Of a stretch of 64,000 nt of DNA, positions 1 to 17,771 are shown one piece after another. The notes beneath the pieces are model-generated. The model saw only the letters and a list, made by a program, of their open reading frames with translations, had not been told where the DNA came from and did not search any database. Position 1 is the stretch's first letter; every line of letters begins with the position of its first letter. Made by a program: the position numbers and the translations under genes. Source of the DNA: Pogonophryne albipinna (Eukaryota > Chordata > Actinopteri > Perciformes > Artedidraconidae); NCBI GenBank assembly GCA_028583405.1, contig CM053264.1:11672287-11736286 (forward strand), read 5' to 3'.

Positions 1-904
1 ACAGGTACACATAACCCACAGTCAGCAGGAACGTCCCACTGTAGCTGCAGATTCAAGATGTGCCGTAGCTCTGTGTGCATTGTGTTATTATATTTGCATC
101 CAATAACCTGGAAGCACAGTCACATTACTATAACGGTCAGAAGAGATTACATATTGCCAGCTTTTGGTTAATTTCTCACCTAAACGTTAACACAGCTGAT
201 CATTAGCCAATGAAGCAGAACCACCTGTGTAACACACACCTTCATGCCTCAAAGGGCCCTTCCCTCTGTGATAAGTAGCAACATACCTCCTTTAACCAGG
301 CATCCATCTATCGAAAGCAGCAGATATATCCTTAAAGAAATCCATCCCGACTGAGGAGAGCTCTGTCATATCTGACTAATATTTTCCTCTTGTTGCAAGG
401 ACACAGAAATGGAAACCAACCCAACAATCTCCAGATGACGTTCCTACTGTCCGAGCACTGAAGGGTCCTGCTGCATTTTTAGTTCCTGCAGAACCCAACG
501 TGTCCATCAGCAACACAAACTGAAACTTATCCTGATGACTTTCTGCAATAGGAGCTAAACAACTGTCCGTCCATCAGCAGCCATGTCTCTTGTCTTTTAC
601 CCCCACCCTCACTCCCTTTAACACCACCGCCCAACGGCCAGCGTGGCTCTCCGCTCCCCTCCGACCCATACTGCGTTTTATTTAATTTGTCCCGTATAAC
701 AGCGGTGAATGAAGTCCGGGGTTTAGGGTGCCACAGACGAGGGAGGGGCACGCTGCTCAGCAATGTGCGGCAAAAGAGAAACAATAAGTGCCATTATTTT
801 TGATTGGCTTCCCCTTTTTGAGAATGACTTCCAAAGTGTGATGTCCCATTGTGGGAGCAGAATAAGGCTGAACAATGCAACAGGGGTGGGGGGTTAGTCT
901 TATA
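1..904. other. Non-coding, no gene recognised
   Basis: AT-rich unique-looking sequence. The only sizeable open frames are short and have no family resemblance. No repeat boundary or splice-flanked exon was found by eye. Confidence 0.5.
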
Positions 905-1065
905 TATCCAGGCTAATATTCAAGGGGGCTTTGGCCATTGCTGGCGGGCCTGCACTGCAGCCTGGGCCCCGGTCAGGCTCATAATGGGAGGCCTTTAGTT
1001 CCCATTGTGGCGGCTGTGTCAACAAAGAGGCCGCTGGGAGCTGCCTGGCATGTGGAAGGGAGAAA
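905..1065. promoter_or_regulatory. Candidate conserved non-coding block
   Basis: GC-richer, low-repeat block containing AACAAAG (SOX-type) and CCATTG motifs around 1020, unlike the AT-rich flanks. It resembles teleost developmental CNEs in texture only. No alignment could be run, so this is an inference. Confidence 0.25.
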
Positions 1066-1090
1066 AGACCCTTTATCCCTCTCTTTTTAC

Positions 1091-1125
<35 letters not shown>

Positions 1126-1129
1126 GACG
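1091..1129. repeat. (GA)n microsatellite
   Basis: Interrupted GA dinucleotide run of about 19 units. Open frames crossing it (Arg-Glu or Ser-Leu repeats) are artefacts. Confidence 0.9.
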
Positions 1130-2098
<969 letters not shown>

Positions 2099-2200
2099 CC
2101 AGTGGGTTAGCGTCAATATCACTGTCGGCCCTTTCATTTATCCAATTCCACCTGGGAAGGAGACGGACATGTGTGTTTACTCTAGATTCAATTCCCAGAG

Positions 2201-2201
<1 letters not shown>

Positions 2202-2240
<39 letters not shown>

Positions 2241-2242
2241 AC
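2202..2242. repeat. (CA)n microsatellite
   Basis: About 16 pure CA units, then one A interruption and a few more units. Possibly split from the neighbouring 180-bp array by later change. Confidence 0.9.
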
Positions 2243-4713
2243 TGCTATTATGTCTAGTTGCTGTGATGAACCAGCCTTGAGAAAGCAGGCGAAGCTGACC
2301 AAATAGTGGCATCCAAACACACACATGTATGTAAATACACACCCGCAGAACAGCAGCACCTAAACAAACAGCCTGTGATGGTGGCACACGCCAAGCAGCT
2401 CTCATTACCAGACACACAATGAGCTGTAGACACACACACTCTCTCTCTTCCAGTGTACGTGCTCTATGTGTTTCGGTTAACATTCATATCTATAAATGAG
2501 TTTATTTCTAACGTCATACAGGCTCACTGCAGATAGAAATGTACAAACTTTACGCAGAGAGGAGAGCGGTATATGACGGAAATAGGAGCATCAGCAGTTT
2601 CCTATTTTTGAGCTGACATAGATAAAGCGAGAGGGGCGAAGGGAGAGAGAGAGAGAGAGCAACTGGTCAGCATAGAAGGCAACAGAAAGAGGGAAAAGCC
2701 TCGCAGTGTTCCTCCATATGTCAGGAAAAATAGGAAACTTTAAATATCTGCTTTTACATTGGGTTTAAAATGTAAGAAGTCACTGGTTCTTTACACCTGT
2801 TGCTACATGGTTTTGCTGTGCTCATCTAGGTGTCATAGAACAGCTTGTTGAAATGTATAGTAACCTTCTATTTGCCACAGAGTACACTTCCATATTTTAA
2901 TTCCTTAACATTTTACCTTATACAACCCTACCTGAAATGCTTTGTTCTTCCACTCTCCCTTCTCTGCTACAATTTCCTGGTCGTTAGAGGACCTTATTAT
3001 CTTGTGTACACACTTCACGTATATGCACATGAAGGTAATGACAAGCCCTCCGCTGACCCCTGACCCTCATCAGAGCCACAAAGAGGCAGATAGCAGCGCG
3101 AGGACAAAAAGATGGAGAGGTTGCTTAGGGTGAAGAGATAAAAGCAGGGACATGACAGCATGGAGGGTCAGGAGCATGAAGGGGGGAGGAAGAGAAGGTA
3201 CTAAATGCAGCATGGTTTGACTCCCCCAGGTTGAGGTTGGAGACCGTGCAAATTAAAGATACTGACTTAATTACTGACTTAACATATGCATATGGTCTGT
3301 CGGGCAGATGCAAACAAGTAACCTAGAGAGGTCACTTTGAGATCTTATTCTCACAATTCTTTAATATTTTATTGCTAACCAAATGAGGATATAACAAGCA
3401 GAACATGAGTCAAGGACACCTGTTGTTTGAGTAATCCCTTGATGTCCTCTATTTGGTTGGTATAAGTGTGATACATTGGCCGGACCACCGAAGCTACATT
3501 TCAAATGTCTCCAAAATCCCTGCTTCAGGCCGCGACTTTTACTGCCAATAAATCACAAGAAAAGACTGAAACCAACTTCATACAAGTAAGTACTGTATAT
3601 ATGAGACGCAAGTGAGATCCTGGACCTGCAATATTTGACATTATTGCAGAAAAAAAGGGACTAAAGTGAATAATCAAATAACTGAATAGCTGCCAAATGA
3701 TTAACTGGCAATCAACTTATCGTACAACTTAACAGATAGATACAAAAAACTACTTCTGTGAGTTTTCAACCTACACCTACACCTTTAAAACCTCTATTTG
3801 ATATCTGAATCTGACATGTGATTTCTCTTCACTGTCACTCTCACACACATCATGCCTCCCTTCATACACCTTCCTACACACGTGTGTGTGTGTGTGTGTA
3901 TTTAACTGGACAGATGATCAGGATAAGAGCGAGAAACAGCCGTGACCATCATTCTGTCTGGACAACGTACATTATCAACTCATCACTATGCTGTCAGCAG
4001 ACACACACACACAGTTCTATGTAGTAGCACATACTGTCACTCTGCACTGATGTCCATTACGCTTCTTTCAGTCTGACAGACAAAATGTTTACGAGTATAA
4101 AAACACCGCCTGCACTGTCTGTTGATCACACGTCTTAAATGGACCTTAAACCGAACAAATGGAACAATTATTTCCCTATTTCTGCTATAGTGGACGCCTC
4201 GTGCGTGACTTAAAGATCATTTAGCCAACGATAAAGTTTGATCATGATGTCTTCTTTTTCAAGTCATAACATCGTTCATTTTTGCAAAATACAAGCCATT
4301 TCTGACACTGCAGTTTCAAAAAATCGTTACTCAAACAGGAGTAAATGCTTCATATGTTGGGGACTATTTTCAGCTGCGGATGAATACACACTTGATGCAT
4401 CAGCTATCATTTAATGCAAGAGACTTGTCCTTTAAAGCTGACTTGTCGATAAGTGTGTCAATCCAATCCAACAAATTCATCCAAATCATACCAAGAGAAG
4501 CCCTTATGCAGACGGTCTCTAATTATAAGCTCCTGATTTAAAGTGCAGATGGAGGTATTGACACTTAACCTCCTTCATGCTGCGTTCACACACTCAGCTG
4601 CAGCATTTGATTGGAAACTTTTCTACAGCGAGCGGAGGAAAATACACCTTTTGTGTCAGAGCGCACAGCAGAGAGAAACAATCACTCTGACCTTGGTATC
4701 AAACATTATAGAT
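2243..4713. other. Non-coding spacer
   Basis: No coding exon is recognised. It holds short CA/GT runs near 3840-3900 and 4001-4013 and a small GA run near 2645-2660. The rest is unique-looking AT-rich DNA. Confidence 0.45.
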
Positions 4714-5139
<426 letters not shown>

Positions 5140-5937
5140 AACGTGAACTTAAACGTTTCTTCGAGCAACCTCACGGAATTATGGCAATCAAAATGATTGT
5201 ATGTTTTTAATGTAAGCTGTTAAATTAGATACTCAATACAGCAGGAAACACATTTAAAGAAATATTTCACGCATTAATGAATTTCTTACCTTTTGTTCAT
5301 GATGGCCAGGTTCAGCCTCCATGTGACGTTTGTCCTTTAAAAACATACAAATACATATTGTTATAATGGCGGATCTATTTAACATTTCATAAAGTATTCA
5401 CTATGCCTCATCCATGCAGATTATGGTCAACATGTACAGAATTGAAGAAGGAAGAATTAAACATCCATTAATTAGATTTTTATAAATCAAGTGAAGTTTT
5501 ACTAACAGAAAAGTCATGTTTTTAACCCTCACAGTTACACACCAGTACAGTCTGATCAGCGAGCAGTGGGAGGATGATTTGTGCCACTCAGAGGATCGAA
5601 CCGTACACTTTTGAACCCTTTATTCGTCAGGGGAACTTGTTTTTATAAACTAAACACCGGTCAAAAGTGTTGTCAAGAAGCAGACAACCCTAACTGACTC
5701 CATTCACCCTCAGTAACATGAACTAACTTTATCAGACTTTTCTTCTCCATCTCAGCGTCCTTGGTGAGGTGCAGACCTTTAGAAAAGGGAGATGAAGACA
5801 TGACGCCTCTTCTCTAATACCTACACACACTCAAACACACAAAGGTTTCATTCATGACCTCCCTATCTTCTCCTTCTCCCCCGCTATCTTGCTCTCCCCT
5901 CCCGTCTCACCCAAGGTCTCTCAGAATAAAAGCAAAT
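5140..5937. other. Non-coding spacer
   Basis: AT-rich, then pyrimidine-rich near 5850-5910 just before the L2-like element begins. No gene seen. Confidence 0.45.
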
Positions 5938-6917
5938 ATATGCATTTGTTACTCCTTATTATCAGGGTGTACCAAGAAGTCAGTTAAGTCGCTTCAGCTG
6001 ATTCAAAATGCTGCAGCTCGTGTACTAACCAGAGTTAGGAAAAGGGACCACATTACTCCTGTTCTGGCTGCCTTACACTGGCACCCTATAGAACACAGGA
6101 TAGAATTTAAAATTCTTCTTCTCGCCTACAAAGCCCTTAATGGGCAGGCGCCATCTTACCTTAAAGAACTCATTATACCCTACTGTCCTACTAGGGCATT
6201 GCGTTCCAAGAATGCAGGGTTGTTGGTTGTTCCTAGAGTCTCTAAAAGTACAATGGGAGCCAGAGCCTTTTCTTATCAAGCTCCACATTTGCTTCCAGTT
6301 TGTGTTCGGGCGGCAGACAGCCTATCCGTTTGTGGAGTGCGCTTAAGACCTTCCTTTAGCTTATAGTTAGGGCTGATTAGATTCAGCCCCTAGTTTTGCT
6401 GATATAGGCTTAGACTGTCGGGGGGGGGACACCTTCTTCCTTCTCTTTTCGAGTCGTGGCTGAACCTGTCTCTGCGGTCCTGCCTGACTCTCATCATACT
6501 ACTTCCCTGATGGCTCTCACAGGATTGTTGACATCCTCATGGATTCATCTTCTTATTATAGACACATGCATTTCCAAACATTTGGACTACCTATGTTGCA
6601 AATGTATTATCTCTTCGATTTACACACGGCATCTATTGCAGGTCTGTCCGTCCTGGGAGAGGGATCCCTCCTCTGTTGCTCTCCCTGAGGTTTCTCCCAT
6701 GTTCCTCTTTAAACTGTGGGGTTTTTCCTTTTCTGGAAGTTTTTCCTTGTACGATGTGAGGGTCTAAGGACAGAGGGTCTAAGGACAGAGGGTCTAAGGA
6801 CAGAGGGTGTCGTATTGTCATACTGATATTCTGTACAAACTGTGAAGTCCACTGAGACAAATGTAACATTTGTGATATTGGGCTATATAAATAAACATTG
6901 ATTGATTGATTGATTGA
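5938..6917 (+). mobile_element. L2-like LINE, 5'-truncated, 3' end
   Basis: The plus-strand frame from about 5940 to 6290 encodes the C-terminal end of a non-LTR reverse transcriptase. It includes SLQLIQNAAARVLTR, HITPVLAALHW and FKILLLAYKALNGQAPSYL, which are hallmark segments of fish L2/CR1-type polyproteins. The frame then slips near 6295, where a -1/+1 shift replaces the expected Leu-Pro ending, so it is a pseudogene. A 3' UTR follows, with the family's typical 'gagagggatccctcctctg' stretch, and the element ends in (ATTG)n at 6898-6917, the usual L2 tail. Only the last kilobase of a much longer element is present. Clade assignment is from recognition, not a search. Confidence 0.88.
6758..6806 (+). 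repeat. 16-bp tandem triplication in LINE 3' UTR
   Basis: The unit GAGGGTCTAAGGACA(-) is repeated about three times inside the L2-like 3' UTR, where related copies usually have one. Confidence 0.8.
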
Positions 6918-6954
6918 AATAGCAGAGTAGTATTTGCCTCCTCACGATGTGATG

Positions 6955-8142
<1,188 letters not shown>

Positions 8143-8267
8143 CTAGATGCGGGTACAGCATGTTACTGTAGTGCAGCGTTTCTCAAAGTGTGGGGCGCGC
8201 CCCTGGACGCGATGAACGGGAGTTTTTTTTTTTTATTTAAAAAATAACATGTTTTGGACCTCAGGCC

Positions 8268-8278
8268 GGAATCGAACC
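8268..8278 (-). other. tRNA B-box-like sequence inside the hAT
   Basis: Read on the minus strand this is GGTTCGATTCC, a perfect pol III B box, in a context resembling a tRNA-derived SINE head. No convincing A box is seen upstream, so it may be a SINE scrap or chance. Confidence 0.3.
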
Positions 8279-8463
8279 TGGGTCCTTGCGGGCGGTAGTG
8301 GATTATTACAGCCGGAGACTCGCAACGGCGGTGGACTTTCACAGCACCGCTGCACCGGACCTGCCGGAGCCGCCAGAGCCTCGCAACGGCGGGTGTTTGC
8401 GGCGACGGATGCGGTACCGGCGCAGCGGCGTTGTGAAAGTCCACGGCCCACCTATGCCAGAGC

Positions 8464-8528
8464 CAGCGGCCCACCAACGGCAGCGGCCCACCAACGGCAG
8501 CGGCCCACCAACGGCAGCGGCCCAACGG
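8464..8528 (+). repeat. 17-bp GC-rich tandem repeat
   Basis: The unit CAGCGGCCCACCAACGG is present three times plus a shortened fourth copy, inside the GC-rich interior of the hAT element. Confidence 0.9.
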
Positions 8529-8644
8529 GAAAAGTCCCGAATCTCCTGATGGCCAATCCGAGCCTGCTCACACACACACAACTGAAACCAAAGTCATTTG
8601 CAGACATATGTAAAAATCTCTCATACACACATGTGAAACGCTCT

Positions 8645-8666
8645 CACACACACACACACACACACA
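8645..8666. repeat. (CA)11 microsatellite
   Basis: Short pure CA run inside the hAT element, just before the BED-finger relic. Confidence 0.9.
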
Positions 8667-8844
8667 ACAGCGTTGCAGTCGGGAAGAAAAGCAATGTGGA
8701 GCGGCACCTCACCACTTCATAAGGAGTTTAACCGTGACACTTTTCGAAATCCCGTTTGTGTCCCCCCATTTTACAAATAGGCCTATGTTTATTATTTTTT
8801 AACGCAAGCCGTCATCGCCACGGAGGAGCACACAGCCTCTGTGA

Positions 8845-8903
8845 GCGAGCGAGACAGAGAGAGAGAGAGAGAGAGACAGAGAGAGAGAGCGAGAGAGTGA
8901 GAG

Positions 8904-8942
<39 letters not shown>
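8845..8942. repeat. (GA)n microsatellite
   Basis: Interrupted GA array of nearly 100 bp within the hAT. It gives a spurious Arg-Glu repeat frame. Confidence 0.95.
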
Positions 8943-8944
<2 letters not shown>

Positions 8945-9560
8945 ACCTTTATCTATTTAATATAGCCTAGTTGTAAACAAAAAACTGTTTAAAAGTGGAG
9001 GGATTAGTAAAATATGCATAAATAAAAAGAAAGAATGCTAACTAGGTTACATAAGATAAGAATAAACAAGTTTAAATGATTTGTTATTGGTTGTGATAAT
9101 ATTCTAAAGATGTTAGGATTATTGAAAAGTATACATCTCCCTTTCATCTGAGTGTTGAGAGCTGTGTCCATAAATTCATGAATGCACCAGATTGATGCAT
9201 TTAACTTCAACATTTAAAAAACAAATCATACATTTTCTTTTCACTGCAAACGGGTCCCACAGACCCAAACAGCACACAAAGGTTAAAGGTAAGCATATAA
9301 TAATGTTAAAATGTGCTACATATATACACTGCAAAAAAACTGAAAAAGAGGAGTAAAAGTAGCTCACAACTTGTTTAATTTTTTTGAAAGTAGCTCTCAT
9401 CCTAAAAAAGGTTGGAGACCCCTGTTATAGAACGATACATTTGACCATTTTAAGCTTGGCCTACCATTTTATTGGAGCGGCGAGGAACAGGTGGGGCTTG
9501 AAAAGGCCCACCTGTTCAAAGTGGGGAATGCCAAAAAAAGTTGGAGAACCACTGCTGTAG

Positions 9561-9652
9561 TGTGTGTGTATGTGTGTGATTGAGGTTGTGGGGATGATTG
9601 TCGGTGTGTGTTTGTGTGTGTGATTGTAGGTGTGTGTTTGTGTGCACAGTTT
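9561..9652. repeat. Imperfect GT-rich tract
   Basis: GTGTGT blocks separated by GATTG-type interruptions, immediately after the right TSD of the hAT element. Confidence 0.8.
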
Positions 9653-10271
9653 GACCCACCCCACTTTGAGAAGTCGATAAGATCAGGCAGCTGCACAAAA
9701 AAAACCTCCTAATTTTAGCTCATATTTTGTCAGGATTTCAAAGCAAACATAAGAGCGCTAGCAAAAGCTATACATATTCTACTGTACAGAAAACCCTTTG
9801 TTAAGTGTATTGTGAATGCTGTGTGCTTAAGTACGTCATTTTAATCCTGAACGCCCTCCTGGGTGGAGATTTAGAGAAGCAGCAGCTCTAACAGTGAGAA
9901 ATGATTGTATCTCTGCTGCTGGTGAGTCAGCTGATGACATAACCATCGGTGGGCGGCTATAACTACCATTTTTTGCAGCGTGCTGTCACTTTATGTAGTG
10001 TACGCTGATTTTTCCAGGGGGGTTTTGCACGGTAATGCATAGGGTTTAGTATTATGTGACTAAATACATTTCACATTGCTGGAGGTCACATGGGATAATA
10101 GCCAAACATGTAATGGACTTCATTTCTATATAATAATAATAATAATAATAGCTGCCCACAATTAATAATTGGGAGGGATGATAATCTAATAACTCATTGA
10201 GATATTGGATCTACAGTCTGTCTCCAAACAAATATCACTGTGCATTTTTTAGAGAGATTATTTTCTTGATC
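9653..10271. other. Non-coding spacer
   Basis: Unique-looking DNA with a short (AAT)n run at about 10131-10150. No coding exon recognised. Confidence 0.5.
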
Positions 10272-10317
10272 TTCCTTCTGCACAGAATCTGTAGCTCAAG
10301 TGTCTATCTCATTGAAA

Positions 10318-10504
<187 letters not shown>

Positions 10505-10673
10505 TATTGATGCATTCAGAAACTAATACATAACTCCGTCTGTTAAAGATGAATATTAGTCTTGAATCTATCCCGGTTTGGTATTTAGTTTAGTCGTGTC
10601 TATCAGTGGTCCTTCGTTCTGTGGATATAAGCTACGAAATCATTTTAAATCTCTTTCAATTTCCACAAGGCTG

Positions 10674-10677
<4 letters not shown>

Positions 10678-10742
<65 letters not shown>
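10678..10742. repeat. (TG)n microsatellite, 32 units
   Basis: Pure TG array forming the right arm of the inverted-repeat pair. Confidence 0.98.
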
Positions 10743-10744
<2 letters not shown>

Positions 10745-11894
10745 CCCAAGACAAACAGAGAATACCGTGTGCTCCATCATGTGCACCACTTCTCCTCGTT
10801 AAGCCTCACATTATACACACTCTGTGGCAGCAGCAAAACACACGAGCGGTGACAGAAAGAAAGATCCAAGTTTTAGGTTTACATAAAAAAATTGGCAGAA
10901 AAAAGGTCACTGATTAATATTCGAGAGGCGAAAGCATTATTTTGTGTTTCCAGTTTAACGGACAGTAAAGGGAAACATGTTGTTTTTAAAACTACAAGTA
11001 AGTTGTCACTGGATCTCCGTGCTCTATCTTGTTTTATTTCTATCAAGCATGCACATCACTGTGGAAGATATTTAAAAAATACCTCAACTTTCTAAATCTT
11101 TCTATGTCAGACTAGTGAAAATGTGGCATAAAATACTTTTTCAATATTTTATTAGCTGCAAAAGGGTTGAAAGACATGAGAAAAGAAAAATCACTGAACT
11201 ACATATAACTCACAGATATGCATCTATCGACCACATGTGATGGGTCCTTCTGAAGGTGTCACAAGTAGAAGATTACACAGTTTGTCCCTTCTGGGTTTCC
11301 ATACCTCTTCTAATTGCCTCTGAATGTGTTTAAGGTGATGTTTGAACGCTAACCCTTCACTGACAGCAGAGAAGGCAGAAATGACAGAAGTACGCAAACA
11401 GTACCTGGGAAACACATTTCAAATGTCAAATATAAGGAAGGAACGGCAACGTACTCACACAGGCACAAAGACAAACTCAAAAGCCTACTGACACGGCTTT
11501 TCTTTACCATAGCAGACTCCATATGTTTCTTTAAAACAACTCCAAGAAGCTGAAAGCCTTACAAATGAAAGATGAGTGACACATTTAGACAGAGAGAGAC
11601 AAAGCTAAGAGAACAGAAAGCGAGTCCGGGCCACGATGTTGTTATTACAGATTGATATACTCTTCAGGTACCTTTTATTCAAGCAGCTCACCTCTCAAAA
11701 TCAGATGCTCAGAGCTCTTTTGATGACTGCTTTGAGCTAAATGTGTGTTATTACAGGTATTACGTGAAATTGCCCGTGTTAGGTGAAGGGGATTACGCCG
11801 CTTTTGGGTCAATACTTCCTCTGAGCTGTTTGGCTGCTGGAGCTGAGCAGCGATTAGGCTTTTGTCTGTCAATCCGACTTCATAGAGGCCGTTA

Positions 11895-11943
<49 letters not shown>

Positions 11944-12146
11944 TACACCTAACCACCACCTACCGTCACACACACTCTGCGATTATGGACATAGGTATAT
12001 GGGGCCCATTCAGCATGAGAGGTGTCAGATGTGCTGAGCTGAAATGATTACTGGATAGGAGAAAATGTCAAAGACTGGAGGTATTCATCTCTGTAAGGGT
12101 ATTACTGCAGGGGGGCTGGATTTACAAATGCAGGTTTTATTAGAAT
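10743..12146. other. Non-coding spacer with an AC array
   Basis: It includes a pure 23-unit AC array at 11896-11941. No gene, element end or RNA recognised elsewhere. Confidence 0.5.
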
Positions 12147-12445
12147 TAGGGATGCACATCTAATTGAAATTTGAATGTAAATGGCAATATGGGATATAGC
12201 ATTGTACAAAACACCGGCGGTAAAATATGTGTAAATATCTCTTTTCTAAATTAAGGATGTCCCAGCCTATAAATCATATTCTAAGGACTTAATAAAATAT
12301 ATTTCTTTAGGGAAGATCCTATTAAAGAAAGATCATTATAAATATGTCCTTTAATTATTATTAAACGTCCAATTGAATTGAATTAATCGCAATATCAGTC
12401 AAAATAATCAGAATTAGTCACATTTTCCAAACTGTGCAGCCCTTA
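12147..12445. mobile_element. Degenerate short hAT-like MITE
   Basis: Begins TAGGGATGCAC and ends GTGCAGCCCTTA, an inverted pair resembling the abundant teleost element with 'agggctgcac' ends. The interior is rich in AATCG/AATTGAATT motifs typical of that family. Termini are diverged and no clear target duplication is visible. Recognition is from memory of the family. Confidence 0.55.
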
Positions 12446-13334
12446 TTGCATAAAGAGATTTTTAGAGTGGCAGGAAATATAGAAAGTAGTTTTGTGCATT
12501 ATTGTAGAAATGGAGATTTTTGAAGTGTATTGAATTGAGCAGCTCTTTTTCCCTCTTACAGGATAATTTGGAGATAACAGCACTTAAGGCCCTGCACTCC
12601 TCAGAGGTGATACAGGCTTTTAATTGGTGAGCCATCAGGTCATTAATTTAGAGATGTTAGTGTAATTATTGTAAAAGGACCTTGTTAAAGATTCAGAGTT
12701 TCGTCTGTGGACTCGTTTTGCTGTTTGACACACATTGGTGTAAAGTGTAGGTGCTGCAGTTGTTATTAACAGAACCTCTTTATAACTATATTAATATGAT
12801 ACAATAATTATTTAGCATATTATATGTTCAACAGGGACACTGTGAATGGCCAGAGGAAAATGTTATGTTTACAGATTCTTTTCATTTTCTAGCATATATG
12901 TAATGTCTTAATCTCTTATTAAACCTCTTTAAACCACCCAGACTTCTTTTTATTCCCTTATTCTACGTCTGATTTGAAGAAAGTACTCTTATCTGGATAA
13001 TGGAACAAATTAATAATTAATGAGCAGTATCACTGACATAATATGGAGGCTATTAGCTTTTTTCTACCAGTTGTTCACAACGACTCCTCACAAAGGCATC
13101 GGGATTAATGTGATAATGAAGTACTGCTCTTTTAAAAAACCAACCAACCAAAGCTTTTTTGTATTTTTCACTTTGGATTGTTTTATTAATGTACTTTTTG
13201 GACGTATCTGTGGTATTAATGCGCCGCAGATTGATGTTATTAGGGTCTGCTCACAGTAAGGGGCTGAGCTGTGGAGATTTCCACTTTACTTTTGTGTGGG
13301 TTAATGAAAAAAAAAACCCTGAGCCTAATGGGAT
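12446..13334. other. Non-coding spacer
   Basis: AT-rich, with several ATTA-type motifs near 12600-12680. No exon recognised. Confidence 0.45.
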
Positions 13335-13480
13335 TTGGTGATAAGAAATTACCAGCGCCGGTCCTTCTCCTTTGTCTCTCGCTGCCAGTTCAACAGCTCA
13401 GCCAATCACAGCGCTCAGGGCCTCGGTTACCGTAGAGACGGGAGAACACAGGCCACAGCGTCGCCATGGTAAACACGGGA
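13335..13480. promoter_or_regulatory. Candidate regulatory block with CCAAT and RFX-like motifs
   Basis: A GC-rich island in AT-rich DNA. It contains a strong CCAAT box context (CAGCCAATCACAGCG, about 13399-13413) and two X-box-like palindromes, GGTTACCGTAGAGAC (13425-13439) and GTCGCCATGGTAAAC (13460-13474), close to the RFX consensus. No transcript start can be shown. Confidence 0.35.
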
Positions 13481-13502
13481 GCTGTTTGTCAAAGTTCTTT
13501 TG

Positions 13503-13519
13503 ACACACACACACACACG
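13503..13519. repeat. Short (AC)n
   Basis: Eight AC units just after the RFX-like block. Confidence 0.8.
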
Positions 13520-14241
13520 AGTGTAGTCTGTGTGCTTCGCCTCAGAAAACAATTACATTTCAATCTGAATAGTTTTATTCAGACACTAATGCAAGAACAT
13601 AAAGAGGAGAGAACTGTACGCCATGACAGGAGGGGAATTCCCACAATGCACCAGGGCACAGAGGGGAAACTGATGCACTGTGCAGAATAAAAAATAGTAC
13701 ATATGCCATTAATTTGAGGAAATTCAGGATTGAGCTTACACCAAACTCAGTTATATCAACATTTTCTAGTATAGACTAAATAAAAAGTTTCAAATCAACA
13801 GCAATACTGATCACTTAGAAATATAACATCTAATGATTTGTAGAGCATTTGAATGATGTGCTAAATATATAATAATTTCTAGTTGTTGTGTTTGTCGGTA
13901 GAATTATAGTTAACATTTATAAAAGATAATGAACCCTATTTAAATAACTCAGGACAGAACTGAGAGGCAGATACCTATAAAAGAGACTGAGGGATATATA
14001 TGTAGTATATTTATTTGTCCCCGTGTAAAGTTGCCTTGCGTGTGTCTTCACGCCGGCACTGGGTTTGTTCGCTGGGAGAGATTAGGCTCTGATTTCTGTG
14101 CCGGTTGCAGCCTGTGTTTTTCTTTTTAACTCGGAGGCCACAGAGCTGAGCTGAACAACACAATGACAACAATAGCAGAGCATACCAGGAGCAGAGGGGC
14201 GAGCGAGCAAGTGGATTAGGTAGGGAGAGAGAAAGTGAACC

Positions 14242-14247
<6 letters not shown>
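13520..14247. other. Non-coding spacer
   Basis: No gene seen. 14030-14110 is GC-richer and may be a conserved block. Confidence 0.4.

Positions 14248-14277
<30 letters not shown>
14248..14277. repeat. (GA)n microsatellite
   Basis: About 15 GA units. Confidence 0.9.
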
Positions 14278-14279
<2 letters not shown>

Positions 14280-14679
14280 GCTTCCTGGCGTCAGCTCTAT
14301 GGCGGAGTAGAAAACAAGCAAATTACAGACTACTGCCACAAACACAGTGGCCTTGTCATCTCAAGCTGCCAGGAAGGATTTCCTAAATTACCCAGAGTGC
14401 ACAGGGAGGGCTGCCCTATAGCTTATCTGCCACTCAGAGACAGCGCTCGCTCCGTGAAGGTTAGACATGGAGCCGACTTCAGCTCTTCTTTAAAAAAGCT
14501 AATATCATCCAGTCAGATGGTAGTACTCAGGGAAATGGAAGTGGTATCAAAGCTGATTAAACAAGATGCTGGGAAGTAACTTTGCTCCAGGAGAGTTTGG
14601 AGCAGTGCTGGAGAAAGTATTTTAAACTTAAGTTAAGTAGTATTGTAAAAAGTCCAGCATTCAAAATCTTTCTTAGAAT

Positions 14680-14955
14680 ATCAGAACACCTTTATTCGTC
14701 CCACAGAGGGGAAATGTACGTGTTACAGCAGAAAAGAGCCAAAGACAGCTTCATGTTACGAAGAAGCATGCATACAAAAGTATTACAGTTAAAAAAGAAT
14801 TGAATAAAATAAAAATGTACACAATTTACAAAATACACATCCTGGAGTAGTTCTTAGGATTTAGCAGCCAGGTATTTATTGCACAGTTAATACAGCATAT
14901 ATATATATATATATATATTGCACATGTAGCACATATTGCACATAGTTGGTTGGTA
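14680..14955 (-). mobile_element. Retroelement 3'-end-like fragment
   Basis: On the minus strand it reads ATTTCCCCTCTGTGGGACGA then AATAAAGG, a 3' terminus common among teleost non-LTR elements. The plus-strand sequence to its right has repeated ATTGCAC motifs, also frequent in such elements. It contains an (AT)11 run at 14897-14918. The family is not assigned. Confidence 0.45.

Positions 14956-17771
<2,816 letters not shown>

Larger units (their letters stand above)
8166..9562 (+). mobile_element. hAT DNA transposon with 8-bp TSD, non-autonomous
   Basis: The element proper is 8174-9554. It starts CAGCGTTTCTCAAAG and ends with the complement of CAGTGGTTCTCCAAC, both hAT-type terminal inverted repeats. 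It is flanked by perfect 8-bp target duplications CTGTAGTG at 8166-8173 and 9555-9562. Inside, the plus frame near 8668-8720 reads GKKSNVERHLTTS, resembling the last part of a BED zinc finger of hAT transposases (Asn-Val-Glu-Arg-His), followed by a stop. A second hAT-like terminus (complement of CAGGGGTCTCCAACC) lies near 9405-9425, suggesting a composite or an older nested copy. No intact transposase remains. Confidence 0.9.

Noticed and set aside
8163..8525. GC-rich minus frames of 72-120 codons
   Set aside because: They arise from the 17-bp GC-rich tandem repeat inside a hAT element.
8464..8528. CRISPR-like regular repeat
   Set aside because: Head-to-tail 17-bp tandem units without spacers in a vertebrate transposon.
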